From positions 26,791,721 to 26,855,720 of the forward strand of contig CM055063.1 of NCBI GenBank assembly GCA_029204045.2: a DNA stretch of 64,000 nucleotides, written 5' to 3'. The notes under the pieces were generated by a model that saw only the letters and a list, made by a program, of their open reading frames with translations, was not told the DNA's origin and made no database searches. Origin of the DNA: Tillandsia leiboldiana (taxonomy: Eukaryota; Streptophyta; Magnoliopsida; Poales; Bromeliaceae). How positions within the stretch are numbered: position 1 is the first letter of the stretch; every line of letters starts with the position of its first letter. Shown here piece after piece: positions 18,652-29,236 of this stretch. The translations under genes were made by a program, and so were the position numbers.

Positions 18652-19474
18652 TGCCCCTGGCTGAGTTACCAGGAGGGCATTTTCCCTGGCTGAGTTACCA
18701 GGAGGGCATTTTCCCTGGCTGAGTTACCAGGAGGGCGTTTTTCCCTGGCTGAGTTACCAGGAGGGTGTTGCCCCTGGCTGAGTTACCAGGAGGGCATTTT
18801 TCCCTGGCTGAGTTACCAGGAGGGCATTTTTCCCTGGCTGAGTTACCAGGAGGGCATTTTCCCTGGCTGAGTTACCAGGAGGCATTTTCCCTGGCTGAGT
18901 TACCAGGAGGGCGTTTTTCCCTGGCTGAGTTACCAGGAGGGTGTTGCCCCTGGCTGAGTTACCAGGAGGGCATTTTCCCTATTTATCCTGGCTGAGTTAC
19001 CAGGAGGCCATTTTCCCTGGCTGAGTTACCAGGAGGGTGTTGCCCCTGGCTGAGTTACCAGGAGGGCATTTTCCCTGGCTGAGTTACCAGGAGGGCATTT
19101 TCCCTGGCTGAGTTACCAGGAGGGCATTTTCCCTGGCTGAGTTACCAGGAGGGCGTTTTTCCCTGGCTGAGTTACCAGGAGAGTGTTGCCCCTGGCTGAG
19201 TTACCAGGAGGGCATTTTCCCTGGCTGAGTTCCCAGGAGGGCATTTTTCCTGGCTGAGTTACCAGGAGGGCATTTTCCCTGGCTGAGTTACCAGGAGGGT
19301 GTTGCCCCTGGCTGAGTTACCAGGAGGGCATTTTCCCTGGCTGAGTTACTAGGAAGGCATTTTCCCTGGCTGAGTTACCAGGAGGGCGTTTTTCCCTGGC
19401 TGAGTTACCAGGAGGGTGTTGCCCCTGGCCGAGTTACCAGGTGGGCACATGCCCTGGCCTAGTTACCAGGCGGT
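18652..19474 (+). repeat. Tandem array of about 27 units of 28-31 bp in C1 interior
   Basis: Each unit contains CTGGCTGAGTTACCAGG, so every unit has dyad symmetry (CCTGG with CCAGG, 8-nt loop). Spacers alternate between GGCATTTTCC and GGTGTTGCCC types. The array lies between the gag N-terminus and the gag core remnant. Its open frame (LAELPGG repeats) has no start or continuation in gag. Confidence 0.93.
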
Positions 19475-19480
19475 TGCTTT

Positions 19481-19840
19481 AGTGAGATTGAGATGGTCGG
19501 ACAGGACGCCGAGATTTGGTGGCGTCGAGTTCGTCCTGTTGGACTACCGGGAGCGCAGTTGTTGACGTGGAACCAGTTTCGTGCTTTGCGGCTCAGGGCC
19601 TTCTTTCCCGACAGTGTAAGCGGAAACTGGAAGGTGATCATAGACTCCTGCAGCAGGGGAGTCGACCTCTTTCTGGAGTATGTTCGCGAGTTTTACGATT
19701 GTTGAGCGGTGTACCCCATGTCTCCTGGATGAGGCCCAGGAGGATGAGCTAGTTGAGAAAGGACTGCAGGGGAATATCTATCACTTGGTGTACTCTCGGC
19801 GGGTGCCGACGTTAGATGCAGCGATTGAGCATGCTTAGCT
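19481..19840 (+). pseudogene. Gag core remnant of C1
   Basis: Fragments correspond to F gag 61750-62090: DAEIWWRRVRPVG, a TWNQFRAL stretch, FPDSV, then VPTLDAAIEHA before a stop. Several frameshifts break it. Upstream gag core is replaced by the tandem array. Confidence 0.8.
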
Positions 19841-20282
19841 GGTTTTTAGTTTCGTTGTCCTTCTCGTCACCACCATGTTGTGATCGTGGTGTACGCGTGT
19901 TAGCAGGACCTTGAACCCAGAACCTTTTTGGACGAACACATGATTTTAGTCAGCCAATGCTTTCTTCCAAGCCCCGCAGGGTTGCCTGAGTCTGTTCTTG
20001 TTTGATAGGACGAGGGCAGTAGCTCTTCGAGGTCTGGACATAAAACTTGTTTGCAATTGTTTTCCAAAAAGACTAAAAATCATTAAAAAGATGGATTTTC
20101 CTCAGATCAAATGGTTTTCTGTAATAAACGTCACTGGTTCTTATAAACTTATTCACCCGAGATGATTCGAGTGATCTGGGTTCTAAGGGCTGTTTCTTCT
20201 TGCGTGGGGACACAGGTTTTAGTCTCCCGGGGTTTTCGGACCCTTCGCGGATCCGACTGTGGAGCGTCTCCAGCCGTGAGTT
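19841..20282 (+). other. Unassigned C1 interior, with degenerate apical motif
   Basis: No gene is recognised. CTGTTCTTGTTTGAT recurs at 19992-20006, flanked by a weak 5-bp inner stem (TGCCT with GGGCA) but no convincing outer stem. The gag end and zinc knuckle expected here are gone. Confidence 0.4.
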
Positions 20283-20353
20283 GCGTGTTGAGATAGTTTC
20301 CCACTTTAAACGAGAGGAACCGAATCCCTGAATGGTAAAGGAGCGAAAACTTT

Positions 20354-20411
20354 GATAGACTTAGCCTAGAGTCTGTTCTTGTTTGATTGGGGTTCTAGGC
20401 ACCGGTCTATC
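20354..20411 (+). other. Recurrent stem-loop, C1 copy b
   Basis: Outer arms GATAGACT and GGTCTATC, 2/3-nt internal loop, inner arms GCCTAGA and TCTAGGC, same apical sequence. It lies in a second copy of the 180-bp segment at 18424-18600. Confidence 0.75.
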
Positions 20412-20484
20412 GGGATTTTCGGATCTTTGTCGCGTCAGTCGGTTCTTCTAGCCTATGAGTGGGGTGTTGTTGTGAGTTGAGTCG

Positions 20485-20743
20485 TTGAGGGTTCTCCGAC
20501 ATAGCTGTGAGAGTGCTAGGGCATTTGCATTGTTGTATGGGCTAGAGATAGGACCCTTAGCTTGTGCTCGTGAGATTCAGATACCTGATCACGTGTTGCA
20601 CATAGATGAGTGTTGTTGGTCCTGCCCAGTGCAGTTGGGGCCCTGGTTTTTGCCTATTGATCTTTTGGCCCTTCCTCAGCTCCGGGATTTTTGAGATAGT
20701 GTTGGGTATAGGACTGTGAGGATCTGAGGCCTTGATGCTTGAG
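20485..20743 (+). pseudogene. Protease remnant of C1
   Basis: A short frame reads GLEIGPLACAREIQIPDHVLHIDECCWSCPVQLGPWFLPIDLLALPQLRDF in pieces, matching the A protease from LELGQLPRALVVQIP to LPNFDIVLG. The DTG active site region is missing, so it is inactive. Confidence 0.75.
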
Positions 20744-20881
20744 TGATGCCACACCGTTGATACACGGTGATGATGCCACACCGTTGATACACGGTGGTGA
20801 TGCCACACCGTTGATACACGGTGGTGATGCCACGCCGTGGGTGCACGGCAGTGATGCCACGTTGTAGGTACACAACGGTGA
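20744..20881 (+). repeat. Array of five 27-bp hairpin units (C1)
   Basis: Units contain CACCGTTGATACACGGTG and variants. Arms change together: ACCGT/ACGGT, GCCGT/ACGGC, GTTGT/ACAAC. It follows the protease remnant directly, as in C2 and D. Confidence 0.92.
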
Positions 20882-21622
20882 GAGTTTTTTTTTTTTTTGA
20901 TGGTTCGGACTTTTGACCGCGAGTTTGGGCATCAGCTTTATGATCGCCTTGTGAGCCAGTTTTCAGTCCCGTTCACCGACGGTTTGGTCCCCGTCAGGGT
21001 GTTCTTTATTAGTTGAGGGATCGACTTCGACCCGTGGGTCCGTTGGGGTTATGATAGCATGTAGAGCGACCAACTGTGGCACGAGATTGTGCCTTTTGAG
21101 GATCCCTTTTGAGGGTAGCCTGCAGTTGTGTAGTCCACTCGAGTGGTTTCGGATCGGGAAGTAACCGAGTGAAGACCCCAGCTTATTGGATTCCCTTCCT
21201 TATTGGATGAATGTGCGGGTATGCTTCGGGTCGTCTTGTTGAGGTTGGCACCATGTTGTGGTTTGGTGCGTGTTACACTTGTGGTTATTTCAGTTTCCCC
21301 CAGCCTTTTAGTGGAGCCTTTTGGTTTTTCACGTCTCAGCTCAGTAGTGATGTGTTTTTCCTCACCCGTGATTTACTTGCCCCTTTGAGAACTGTGATTA
21401 TTGGAGTACGAGGGACGCCCGTTGCAATTTCTGGCTCGAGAGATGAGAGAATTGCACATCGGGTCATACCGTACTTGTTGTTGTTGTTGCAGAGTAATCA
21501 CGAGGAGCGAGTGGGGTTTAGGGAGCTGGAGGCGTATTGTTAGATACCTAGCCGTGGTATTCTTGACTCCTGATGGGCTTGATCTAGTTTCGAGGACGAA
21601 ACTCTCTTTTAGTGGGGGAGGA
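20882..21622 (+). pseudogene. C1 interior end with integrase tail
   Basis: About 20882-21400 has no recognisable domain. From about 21401 decayed sequence matches the integrase tail (FLAREMREL, SNHEERVGFRELEAYC). The pre-tract hairpin lies at 21586-21603 and the tract GTGGGGGAGGA ends at 21622. RT, RNase H and the integrase core were lost. Confidence 0.75.
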
Positions 21623-22900
21623 TGTGAGGTCCCGGAATCCCCCGCGTAGGATTTGCTGGTTGTTGGGCAGCTTTTAGTGGTCGTTGGGAGTGTTTGTGCG
21701 CGTGTCGGGCCCAAGGAATGGATTTGTGATGCAATTTGGGATTTAGTTGCATCACTGGAGGCCTGCGTGATGTGTCGGTGGTGTTTGCGCGCAATTTGGA
21801 CACAAGTGTTGGACTTCGTGCTTAAAAGGAGACCCCGTGGGAATTTGGATGACCCGTCGGGTGTTTAGAGGTGGTTTTGCGCGATTCAGATGTCAAAATT
21901 AGACTCCGGGCAAAGTTTGGATAAAAGATTACCTCTCCGGTCGCCTTCGGGAATTTTTAGAGTTGGAATTTAGCAAATCGGACTTCAGATTTGAACCCGG
22001 CGCGAAAATCGGATCGAGTGGGCATTCGGCAAATTTTCGGAGAATTTGGAGAAACGGGCATCATTTTTGGATTCAGCGCGCGAAATCGCTAAGAATGGAC
22101 TATTTACTTGTTTGATTTGGAGCCCAGATGACGTGCACGTTTTTCGAGGCGATGCAGCACGAATCTCGAGGCGTGGCGAGTGGCACGGATCCCGAGGCGA
22201 TCGCGGCCCACGGGTCGAGGCGCGCGGTTCGAGGCGGCGTGCGGACGGGATGGGGCGCAGGCTCTTTCGGCGCGGGACGCGCGGGGGCCGCCACGTGGCG
22301 GGCCCCCGATGGCACCCGCGCGGGCGCGGGGGCACGCGCGCCCGTGTGGCGCGTGCGTGTCCCGCGCCTGGGGTGGCGCGGTGTAACGCGCCCGTGTGGC
22401 GGGCGCGTTACCGCGCGCCACGTGGCGCGCTGGGCGCGTGGGTGGACTCGGTGCACGCGCCCGGCTGCGTGGACCAGCGGCTGGAGGTTCCCCATTGGCC
22501 GGCGCCGTGGACCGGATCCGTGGACCGGGCCCGTGGACCACCCCCCTTTTTCTCCTTTTCTTCTTCTTCTTCTTTCTCCCCCCGAGCACCATTTTTCTTC
22601 TCTTTTCTTTCTTTCTTCTCCACCTGAGCGAGAGAGGGAGTGAGGAGGGGATTTGTGGGTGGTGAGGCGGTTCGTCGTGGGCCTCGTGGAGCGCGCGAAA
22701 TGTTCCACGGAGCAGTTGGGCGCCGCGGTGCGACGATGTAGGTCCCGCACTTGTTTTTACGGTATTTTTAGCACAGTTTTGGGGCGTTCTTTTGGACAGT
22801 AATTAACCCCTTGTTCTTATCTATGTTAGGGACTGTGTTTACTGTACCGTTTTGCGTGCGGTCCCCGACGCCGTGCACCGTTTTGCGTGCAGACTCCGGC
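21623..22900 (+). repeat. 3' LTR of C1, first part
   Basis: Starts TGTGAGGTCCCGG. It is interrupted inside its minisatellite by C2; CCGGC at 22896-22900 is the left target duplication. The LTR resumes at 33292. Confidence 0.94.
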
Positions 22901-25900
22901 TGTGAGGTCCCGGAATCTCCCGCGTAGGGCTTGCTGGTTGTTGAGCAGCTTTTAGTGGCCTTTGGGAGTGCTTGTGCGCGTGTCGGGCCCGAGAATTGGA
23001 TTTGTGGTGCAATTTGGGTTTTAGTTGCATCATTGGAGGACCCGTCGGGTGTTTGGAAGTGGTTTCGCGCGATTCAGATGTCAAAATTGGACTCCGGGCG
23101 AAGTTTGGATAAGAGTTTACCTCTCCGGTCGCCTTCGGGAATTTTTAGAGTTGGAATTTGGCAAATCGGACTTTAAAAATGGACCCGGCGCGAAAATCGG
23201 ATCGAGTGGGCTATCCGGGGGCACTCCGTAATTTTCGGATGAGAATTTGGAGAAATGGACATCGTTTTTGGATTCAGCGCGCGAAATCGCTAAGAATGGA
23301 CTATTTACTTGTTTGTTTTGGAGCCCGGATGTTTTACACGTTTTTCGAGGCGGCGCGGCACGTTTCCCGAGGCGAGGCGACGGCGCGGATCCCGAGGCGG
23401 CTCAAGGCGCGCAGCCGGCGCGCGTTGGGAACGCGCGCCTGCGCGTGTCAGCGCTGGGGCCGCCACGTGGCGGCCCCCCGTTGGAGGCCCGCGCGGGAGC
23501 TGGTGGGCGCGCCCGTGTCACGCGCCCGTGTCCCGCGCCTGCGCGGGCGCGGTGTCACGCGCCCGTGGGGCGCGTGGACTGCCCGCCCGCGTGGCGCGCA
23601 GGGGTGCGGCCACGTGGCGGGCGCGCGGTCGCCTGCGCCTCGTGCACCGCTTTGTGCCGTGGACCGGGCGGTTGGAGGGTCCGGATTGGCCGGTGCACCG
23701 TGGACCGGTGCACCGTGGACCATCCCTCTTTTCCTCTTATTCTTCTTTCTCCCCCGCACGCCACCTTCTTCCTTTCTTTTCCTTTCTTCTTCAACCGAGC
23801 GAGAGGGGGGTTTGAGGGAGGAGATGGTGGGTTGTGTGGCGTGGCGTCGTGGGCCTCGTGGAGCGTGCGAAGTTCGCCGACGGAGCATTTCGGCGGCGAC
23901 GGCGCAGTCGTGTAGGTCCCATGTGCTAATTTTACTATATTTTTGTACAGTTTTTGGAGCATTCTTTTAGACTGTAATTAACCCTCTTGCTCTTTTTTGT
24001 GTTGGGCACCGTGCACCGTTTTGCGTGCGGACTCCGTTTTGCGTGCGGATACTGGCACCGTGCACCGTTTTGCGTGCGGACTCCGACACCGTGCACCGTT
24101 TTGCGTGCGGATTCCGATTTGCGTGCGGATCCTGGCACCGTGCACCGTTTTGCGTGCGGACTCCGGCACTGTGCACTATTTTGCGTGCGGACTCCGTTTT
24201 GCGTGCGGATCCTGGCACCGTGCACCGTTTTGTGTGCGGACTCCGGCACCGTGCACCGTTTTGCGTGCGGATCCTGGCACCGTGCACCGTTTTGCGTGCG
24301 AACTCCGGCACCGTGCATCGTTTTGCGTGCGGACTCCGTTTGACGTGCGGATTCCCGCACCGTGCTCCGTTTTGCGTTCGGACTCCGGCAGCGGACATCG
24401 TTTTGCGTGCGGACTCCGTTTGGCGTGCGGATTTCGGCACCGTGCTCCGTTTTGCGTGCGGACTCCGGCAGCGGACATCGTTTTGCGTGCGGATCGCGTG
24501 GAGGCCAATTGCAAGTGTCTACGAGCAATTGGTGGCAAATCGAGGTGGGTGGCCTTATCTCCAAGTTTTATGGAATGTACATTAATTCTGTTGATGTAGG
24601 ACTATTCATGATAGTTTATTTCCTTGTGTAGCATGCTAGATTGTTGGAATGGTTATCCCTTTATTATCTGTTAATGTAGTTATCTTGGAACTTGACCTAG
24701 CACCCCCGTCATATGTTGCATGTGTAACCAGACCAGTAGAAAACCCTCACTTGGGCTAGGGTTATTTTATGCTTAGACATCCACACTGTTCTTTCATTCC
24801 TGGACATAGTGTTATCCTCGCCCGGGTAGTGGGCTGAGAGGTCGGGACTTGCTTTTAGTGTGGGATGCCTTTGCACTCTTGCTTGGGAGCAGAGTGGAGT
24901 CTGGTAGTTGTAGCGGGTTGCTTATCTGTGCCGGGAGCCGTTTGGGTAAACGGTAGTCCCGGGAGGTCTAGTATCCCTGTTGCGCTGTCGTGGGAGGGAG
25001 CCGTTGAGCAGGCGGTAGCCCCGGGCCGTCGAGTATCTTCCGGCCAGTGTTGTTGGGAACCGTTGGGCTTAACGGTGATCCTAGGTCGTTGAGTGTTATC
25101 CGACCAGTATTGTTAGCTTGAGTTGTGGGTCGTTCCTGGCTGTGGAGTACCTCCAGCCAAGGTGCCTTGTGCTGCGAGCTGTTGGAGAGGCTAGTGTCTC
25201 GTGTTTCGTGTTAGCCGATCAGCTGAGTCGTCGAGAGTGCTCCGACTGTTGTGCGAGATATTTGGGGATCTTGAGTCCTACCGTTCTAGGAGTGAGCGTG
25301 GTTTTTGACTATAGCCTGCTTATGCCAATTAGTGATACTCTATGCCGCGCCATTTTCCTCAGTTGGAGTCGCGTCCCTGAGATGCCGCTGTGGATACGAT
25401 GGGCCTGTTGAGGCAGTTTTGCGCGAGGGGTGAGTTAGTCGGGCAGGACGCCCCACGTAAATCCCGTCCTCATGGGGATGTGTGGTAGTGGGCAGGCGCG
25501 TTCCTAGTCGACAGGCGCAGGCTTGACTGGACCCTCTGAGGCAGTCAGTTCGATTGGGTCTTTTGAGCACCTTGGGTGCGAGTGGTCTCTTTTACCTTCA
25601 TCTGTTCCACTTTTTGAGTATCTAGATAGAGGTATGGTAGCTGTAGACTAGCTCCAGCTTTTCTTGTTCAGATTTCATTGCACTGTTATCTTTTACCTCT
25701 AGTAGACTTAGTGGGCAGACCGTTGGGCTTGTTGACGGCACCCACTGAGAACTACTGTGGGAAGTAGTTCTCACACCCGTCGTGGTGTCTTTTTCCCCAA
25801 GAACTTCTTCTCCTGTTCCTGTTGCTCCAGTTGCTGATCCTTCTGACCGAGGCGAGGGAGTCGCGAGCCAGTCCCTACCCGTCATTGGAGTGTAGCGGTA

Positions 25901-26312
25901 CCCCTTCAGAGGAGACTTTCAGTAGATTAGTTTACTTCTTTTCCTCTGTTGAGAGACCTTTGTTGTGAGGTATAGAGTTGTACTTTATTTTTACAGTTTG
26001 AGAGACTGATGTAGTGAGGATATTTGTATCGAGATTTTGTACACTGATGTATTTATTGGAGATACCTCCCCTTTTGAGTTTTGTATCAGAGGACTTTGTA
26101 TACGATCGTATTTGGGAGATGGATATGGTACTATTTTCAGTTGTACAGGGTTTGGTTTTCAGTTCTTTTAGTGGTTTACTTTCAGCTCTGATATCTGTAT
26201 ACTGTAGTTGATTCTTTTTGCAGGTTAGACGTTTCGTCTGTACGGCAGTTTCCGTACAGATGGCGGATCTGTTAGTGGGCTCGGGTCGCAGTTTCGACCC
26301 CGGGGCGTGACA
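22901..26312 (+). repeat. 5' LTR of C2
   Basis: 3412 bp, TGTGAGG to GTGACA. The minisatellite spans about 24005-24500. The right half (24540-26312) is almost identical to 31500-33286, consistent with C2 being the younger insertion. U5 twin hairpins at 26237-26260 and 26282-26302. Confidence 0.95.
24005..24500 (+). repeat. LTR minisatellite, C2 5' LTR (longest copy)
   Basis: Mixed 31- and 18-bp units as in C1. The 3' LTR array (31070-31465) is shorter although both LTRs are made identical at insertion, so unit number has changed since. Confidence 0.92.
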
Positions 26313-26320
26313 GATTAGAG

Positions 26321-26333
26321 TGGTATCAGAGCC
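26321..26333 (+). promoter_or_regulatory. Primer binding site of C2
   Basis: TGGTATCAGAGCC, 8 nt after the LTR end. Confidence 0.94.
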
Positions 26334-26494
26334 TAGGTTGTAGGTCGTGGTGGACTTAGAAACCCTAGGCTTGTGGTTGGACATTAGGATGACTACGTGA
26401 GAGTCGTGACTTTTAGCGAGAGTCCTGATTGAGATTTTTTTTACCTCTCCCAAGAGACGGGATGAGTGTTTGGCATGTTTAGTTTCCCCAAGCG

Positions 26495-26519
26495 ATTATG
26501 TTGGCTGTGACAACATAAT
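26495..26519 (+). other. Leader hairpin of C2
   Basis: ATTATGTTG pairs with CAACATAAT (9 bp). The loop is GCTGTGA, so the self-complementary CTGCAG of C1, D and F is lost here. Confidence 0.75.
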
Positions 26520-26685
26520 GTTATGGAATGGATGACATGTCTTAGACTCTCGCTGGTTTGGGTCTTATGGTTGTTGTGTCCTGACGTTTGTTGTTGTGCA
26601 GTGGACTACGATACTCCTGAGACGTCGTGTTGTGAAGAGGACACACCCCGCATCTGATGAATACCCAACAGCGGGAGGCTGAACT

Positions 26686-26744
26686 ATCAGAGTGGCGCAG
26701 CGGAAGCGTGGTGGGCCCATAACCCACAGGTCCCAGGATCGAAA
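26686..26744 (+). tRNA. Captured 5' 59 nt of initiator tRNA-Met (fragment, not a gene)
   Basis: The stretch begins ATCAGAGTGGCGCAG, includes the CAT anticodon within GGGCCCATAACCC, and runs to CCAGGATCGAAA in the T arm, matching plant initiator tRNA-Met as I know it. The last 13 nt of the tRNA are missing. The corresponding C1 sequence (about 18389-18488) has unrelated bases between short matches (TATCAGAG on the left, ATCGA on the right). Confidence 0.88.
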
Positions 26745-26750
26745 ACTTTT

Positions 26751-26816
26751 ATAGGCTGAGCCTAGAAGAGCCTAGAATCTTTTCTTGTTTGATTGGGGTT
26801 CTAGGCACCGGTCTAT
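26751..26816 (+). other. Recurrent stem-loop, C2 copy
   Basis: Outer arms ATAGGCT and GGTCTAT, inner arm GCCTAGA present twice (26760 and 26770) pairing with TCTAGGC at 26800-26806. The apical sequence has one change (CTTTTCTTGTTTGAT). Confidence 0.7.
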
Positions 26817-26927
26817 CGGGATTTTCGAATTTTTGCCGCGTCAGTCGGTTCTTCTCGCCTATGAGTGGGGTGTTATTTTGGGAGCCGTTTGGAGTGACGG
26901 CGGTCCCAGCTGTGTGGGTATTTTTCC

Positions 26928-27845
26928 CTGGCTGAGTTACGAGGAGGGCATTTTCCCTGGCTGAGTTACCAAGAGGGTATTTTTCCCTGGCTGAGTTACC
27001 AGGAGGGTATTTTTCCCTGGCTGAGTTACCAGGAGGGCATTTTCCCTGGCTGAGTTACCAGGAGGGCATTTTTCCCTGGCTGAGTTACCAGGAGGGCATT
27101 TTCCCTGGCTGAGTACCAGGAGGGCATTTTTTTTCCCTGGCTGAGTTACCAGGAGGGCATTTTCCCTGGCTGAGTTACCAGGAGGGCATTTTTCCCTGGC
27201 TGAGTTACCAGGAGGGCATTTTTCCCTAGCTGAGTTACCAGGAGGGCATTTGCCCTGGCTGAGTTACCAGGAGGATACTTTCCACTGGCCGAGCTACCAG
27301 ATGGATACACTGCCACTGGTCGAGTTACCAGGTGGGCACATGCCCCTGGCAGAGTTACCAGGTGGGCACATGCCCTGGCCGAGTTACCAGGATGATACTT
27401 TCCACTGGCCGAGCTACCAGATGGATACACTGCCACTGGTCGAGTTACCAGGTGGGCACATGCCCCTGGCAGAGTTACCAGGTGGGCACATGCCCCTGGC
27501 CGAGTTACCAGGAGGATACTTTCTACTGGCCGAGCTACCAGATGGATACACTGCCACTGGTCGAGTTACCAGGTGGGCACATGCCCCTCGCAGAGTTACC
27601 AGGTGGGCACATGCCCTGGCCGAGTTACCAGGAGGATACTTTCCACTGGCTGAGCTACCAGATGGATACACTGCCACTGGTCGAGTTACCAGGTGGGCAC
27701 ATGCCCCTGGCAGAGTTACCAGGTGGGCACATGCCCTGGCCGAGTTACCAGGAGGATACTTTCCACTGGCCGAGCTACCAGATGGTTACATACCGCTGGC
27801 CGAGTTACTAGGTGGGTATATGCCCTGGTCGAGTTATCAGGTGGT
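26928..27845 (+). repeat. Tandem array of about 31 units in C2 interior with higher-order structure
   Basis: The first 12 or so units are the simple CTGGCTGAGTTACCAGG type seen in C1. From about 27255 a block of four different units (about 120 bp; spacers GATACTTTCCA, GATACACTGCCA, GGCACATGCCC) is repeated roughly five times. Open frames across it on both strands come from the period being near a multiple of three. Confidence 0.93.
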
Positions 27846-27862
27846 TGCTTTAGCGAGATTGA

Positions 27863-28640
27863 GATGGTCTGACAGGACGCCGAGATTTGGTGGCGTCGAG
27901 TTCGTCCTGTTGGACTACCTGGAGCGAAGTTGTTGACTTGGAACCAGTTTCGTGCTTTGCTGCTCAGGTCCTTCTTTCCTGACAGTGTAAGCAGAAATTG
28001 GAAGGGGATCTTAGACTCCTGCAGCAGGGGAGTCGACCTCTTTTGGAGTATGTTCGCGAGTTTTGCGATTGTTCAGCCGCGTACCCCATGTCGCCTGGAT
28101 GAGGCCCAGGAGGTTGAGCTAGTTGAGAAAGGACTGCATCGGAATATCTATCACTTGATGTATTCTCGGCGGGTGCCGACGTTAGATGCAGCGATTGAGC
28201 ATGCTTAGCGGGTTGACCGAGGATCAGTGATCATGTCAGAGATAGACGGAGCGCCAGGGACCAGCTCCGGGGAGAGGCATCCAGTGCCGCCTGAGTTTAG
28301 ACAGTCGAGTAGATCGAGACCCCAGGGCCGCCACGATTCCAGTCTGAGGGTCGTGAGTCTCAGAGGAGACAGAGACCAGGAGGTTCTCCACAGCCGGTGT
28401 ATCAGCAGCAGCAGCGGGACGACTGTGTCCTCGTTGGTGGGCCGCATTTTGCGCCGCAGTGTGACCACAGGCAGGGCACAGATCATGGTCTTATCCTAAA
28501 GCGGGGTCATCAGTCGCTGGGGCAGCTTCGGTTCCTCCTCCTCCGCTCTTCCAGACAGGCGGAGCTTCGACAGGTTATGGCCAGATAGTTAGGGCCACTT
28601 CTTCGCGGCAGTCCGACGAACGACCACCCCCCGAGCGAGA
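27863..28640 (+). pseudogene. Gag core to zinc-knuckle remnant of C2
   Basis: The first part corresponds to DAEIWWRRV and the following gag core (TWNQFRALLLRSFFPDSV), then VPTLDAAIEHA. From 28227 it follows the gag tail (APGTSSGERHP, then GGPHFAPQCDHRQG before the knuckle). The knuckle itself has lost its Cys pattern and frames are broken. Confidence 0.8.
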
Positions 28641-28646
28641 GCGTCT

Positions 28647-28967
28647 ATGTCGCATAGGATGAGGATTCGGGGGCAGCTAGCCACGTGGTGGCAGATACTA
28701 ATCTTATCTCCCATTCACGCACTTGAGCGTTATTTGTTACCGGAGCATCGCATTCATTTCTTCTGTAGGGCATTTGCTTTGTTGTATGGGCTAGAGATAG
28801 GACCCTTAGCTTGTGCTCGTGAGGTTCAGATACCTGATCACGTGTTGCACATAGATGCGTGTTATTGGTCCTGCCCAGTGCAGTTGGGGCCCTGGTTTTT
28901 GCCTGTTGATCTTTTGGCTCTTCCTCAGCTCCGGAATTTCGAGGTAGTGTTGGGTATAGTACTGTGA
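28647..28967 (+). pseudogene. Protease remnant of C2
   Basis: The frame ends with GLEIGPLACAREVQIPDH, WSCPVQLGPWFLPVDLL and FEVVLGIVL, a protease-like C-terminal half. The DTG motif is not present; upstream sequence is degenerate. Confidence 0.75.
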
Positions 28968-28990
28968 GAATCAGAGGCCTTGATGCTTGA

Positions 28991-29236
28991 GTGATACCAC
29001 ACCGTTGATACACGGTGGTGATGCCACATCGTTGATACACGGTGATGATGCCACACCGTTGATACACGGTGGTGATGCCACACCGTTGATACACGGTGGT
29101 GATGCCACGCCGTTGATGCACGGTGGTGATGCCACGCCGTTGGTGCACGGCAGTGATGCCACGCCGTTGGTGCACGACAGTGATGCCACGCCGTTGGTGC
29201 ATGGCAGTGATGCCACGTTGTAGGTACACAACGGTG
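28991..29236 (+). repeat. Array of nine 27-bp hairpin units (C2)
   Basis: Nine units, the longest copy of this array in the window. Arms range over ACCGT/ACGGT, GCCGT/ACGGC, G-U intermediates (GCCGT/ACGGT, GCCGT/ATGGC) and GTTGT/ACAAC in the last unit. Confidence 0.93.

Noticed and set aside
18652..19474. CRISPR-like regular repeats
   Set aside because: Units are tandem with no unique spacers, the genome is a plant, and related arrays sit in retroelement interiors.
23935..24600. Long frames rich in RTQNGARC or VLRADSGTVHRF repeats on both strands
   Set aside because: Translations of the LTR minisatellite on either strand; copy-number dependent and without signals for translation.
26686..26744. 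A functional initiator tRNA gene
   Set aside because: The last 13 nt, including the 3' side of the acceptor stem, are missing, so no acceptor stem can form.
27250..27936. 228-codon open frame of LAELPGG / WPSYQ repeats
   Set aside because: It is a translation of the C2 minisatellite; the unit length is near a multiple of three, so several frames stay open. No start context, domain or matching frame in gag.
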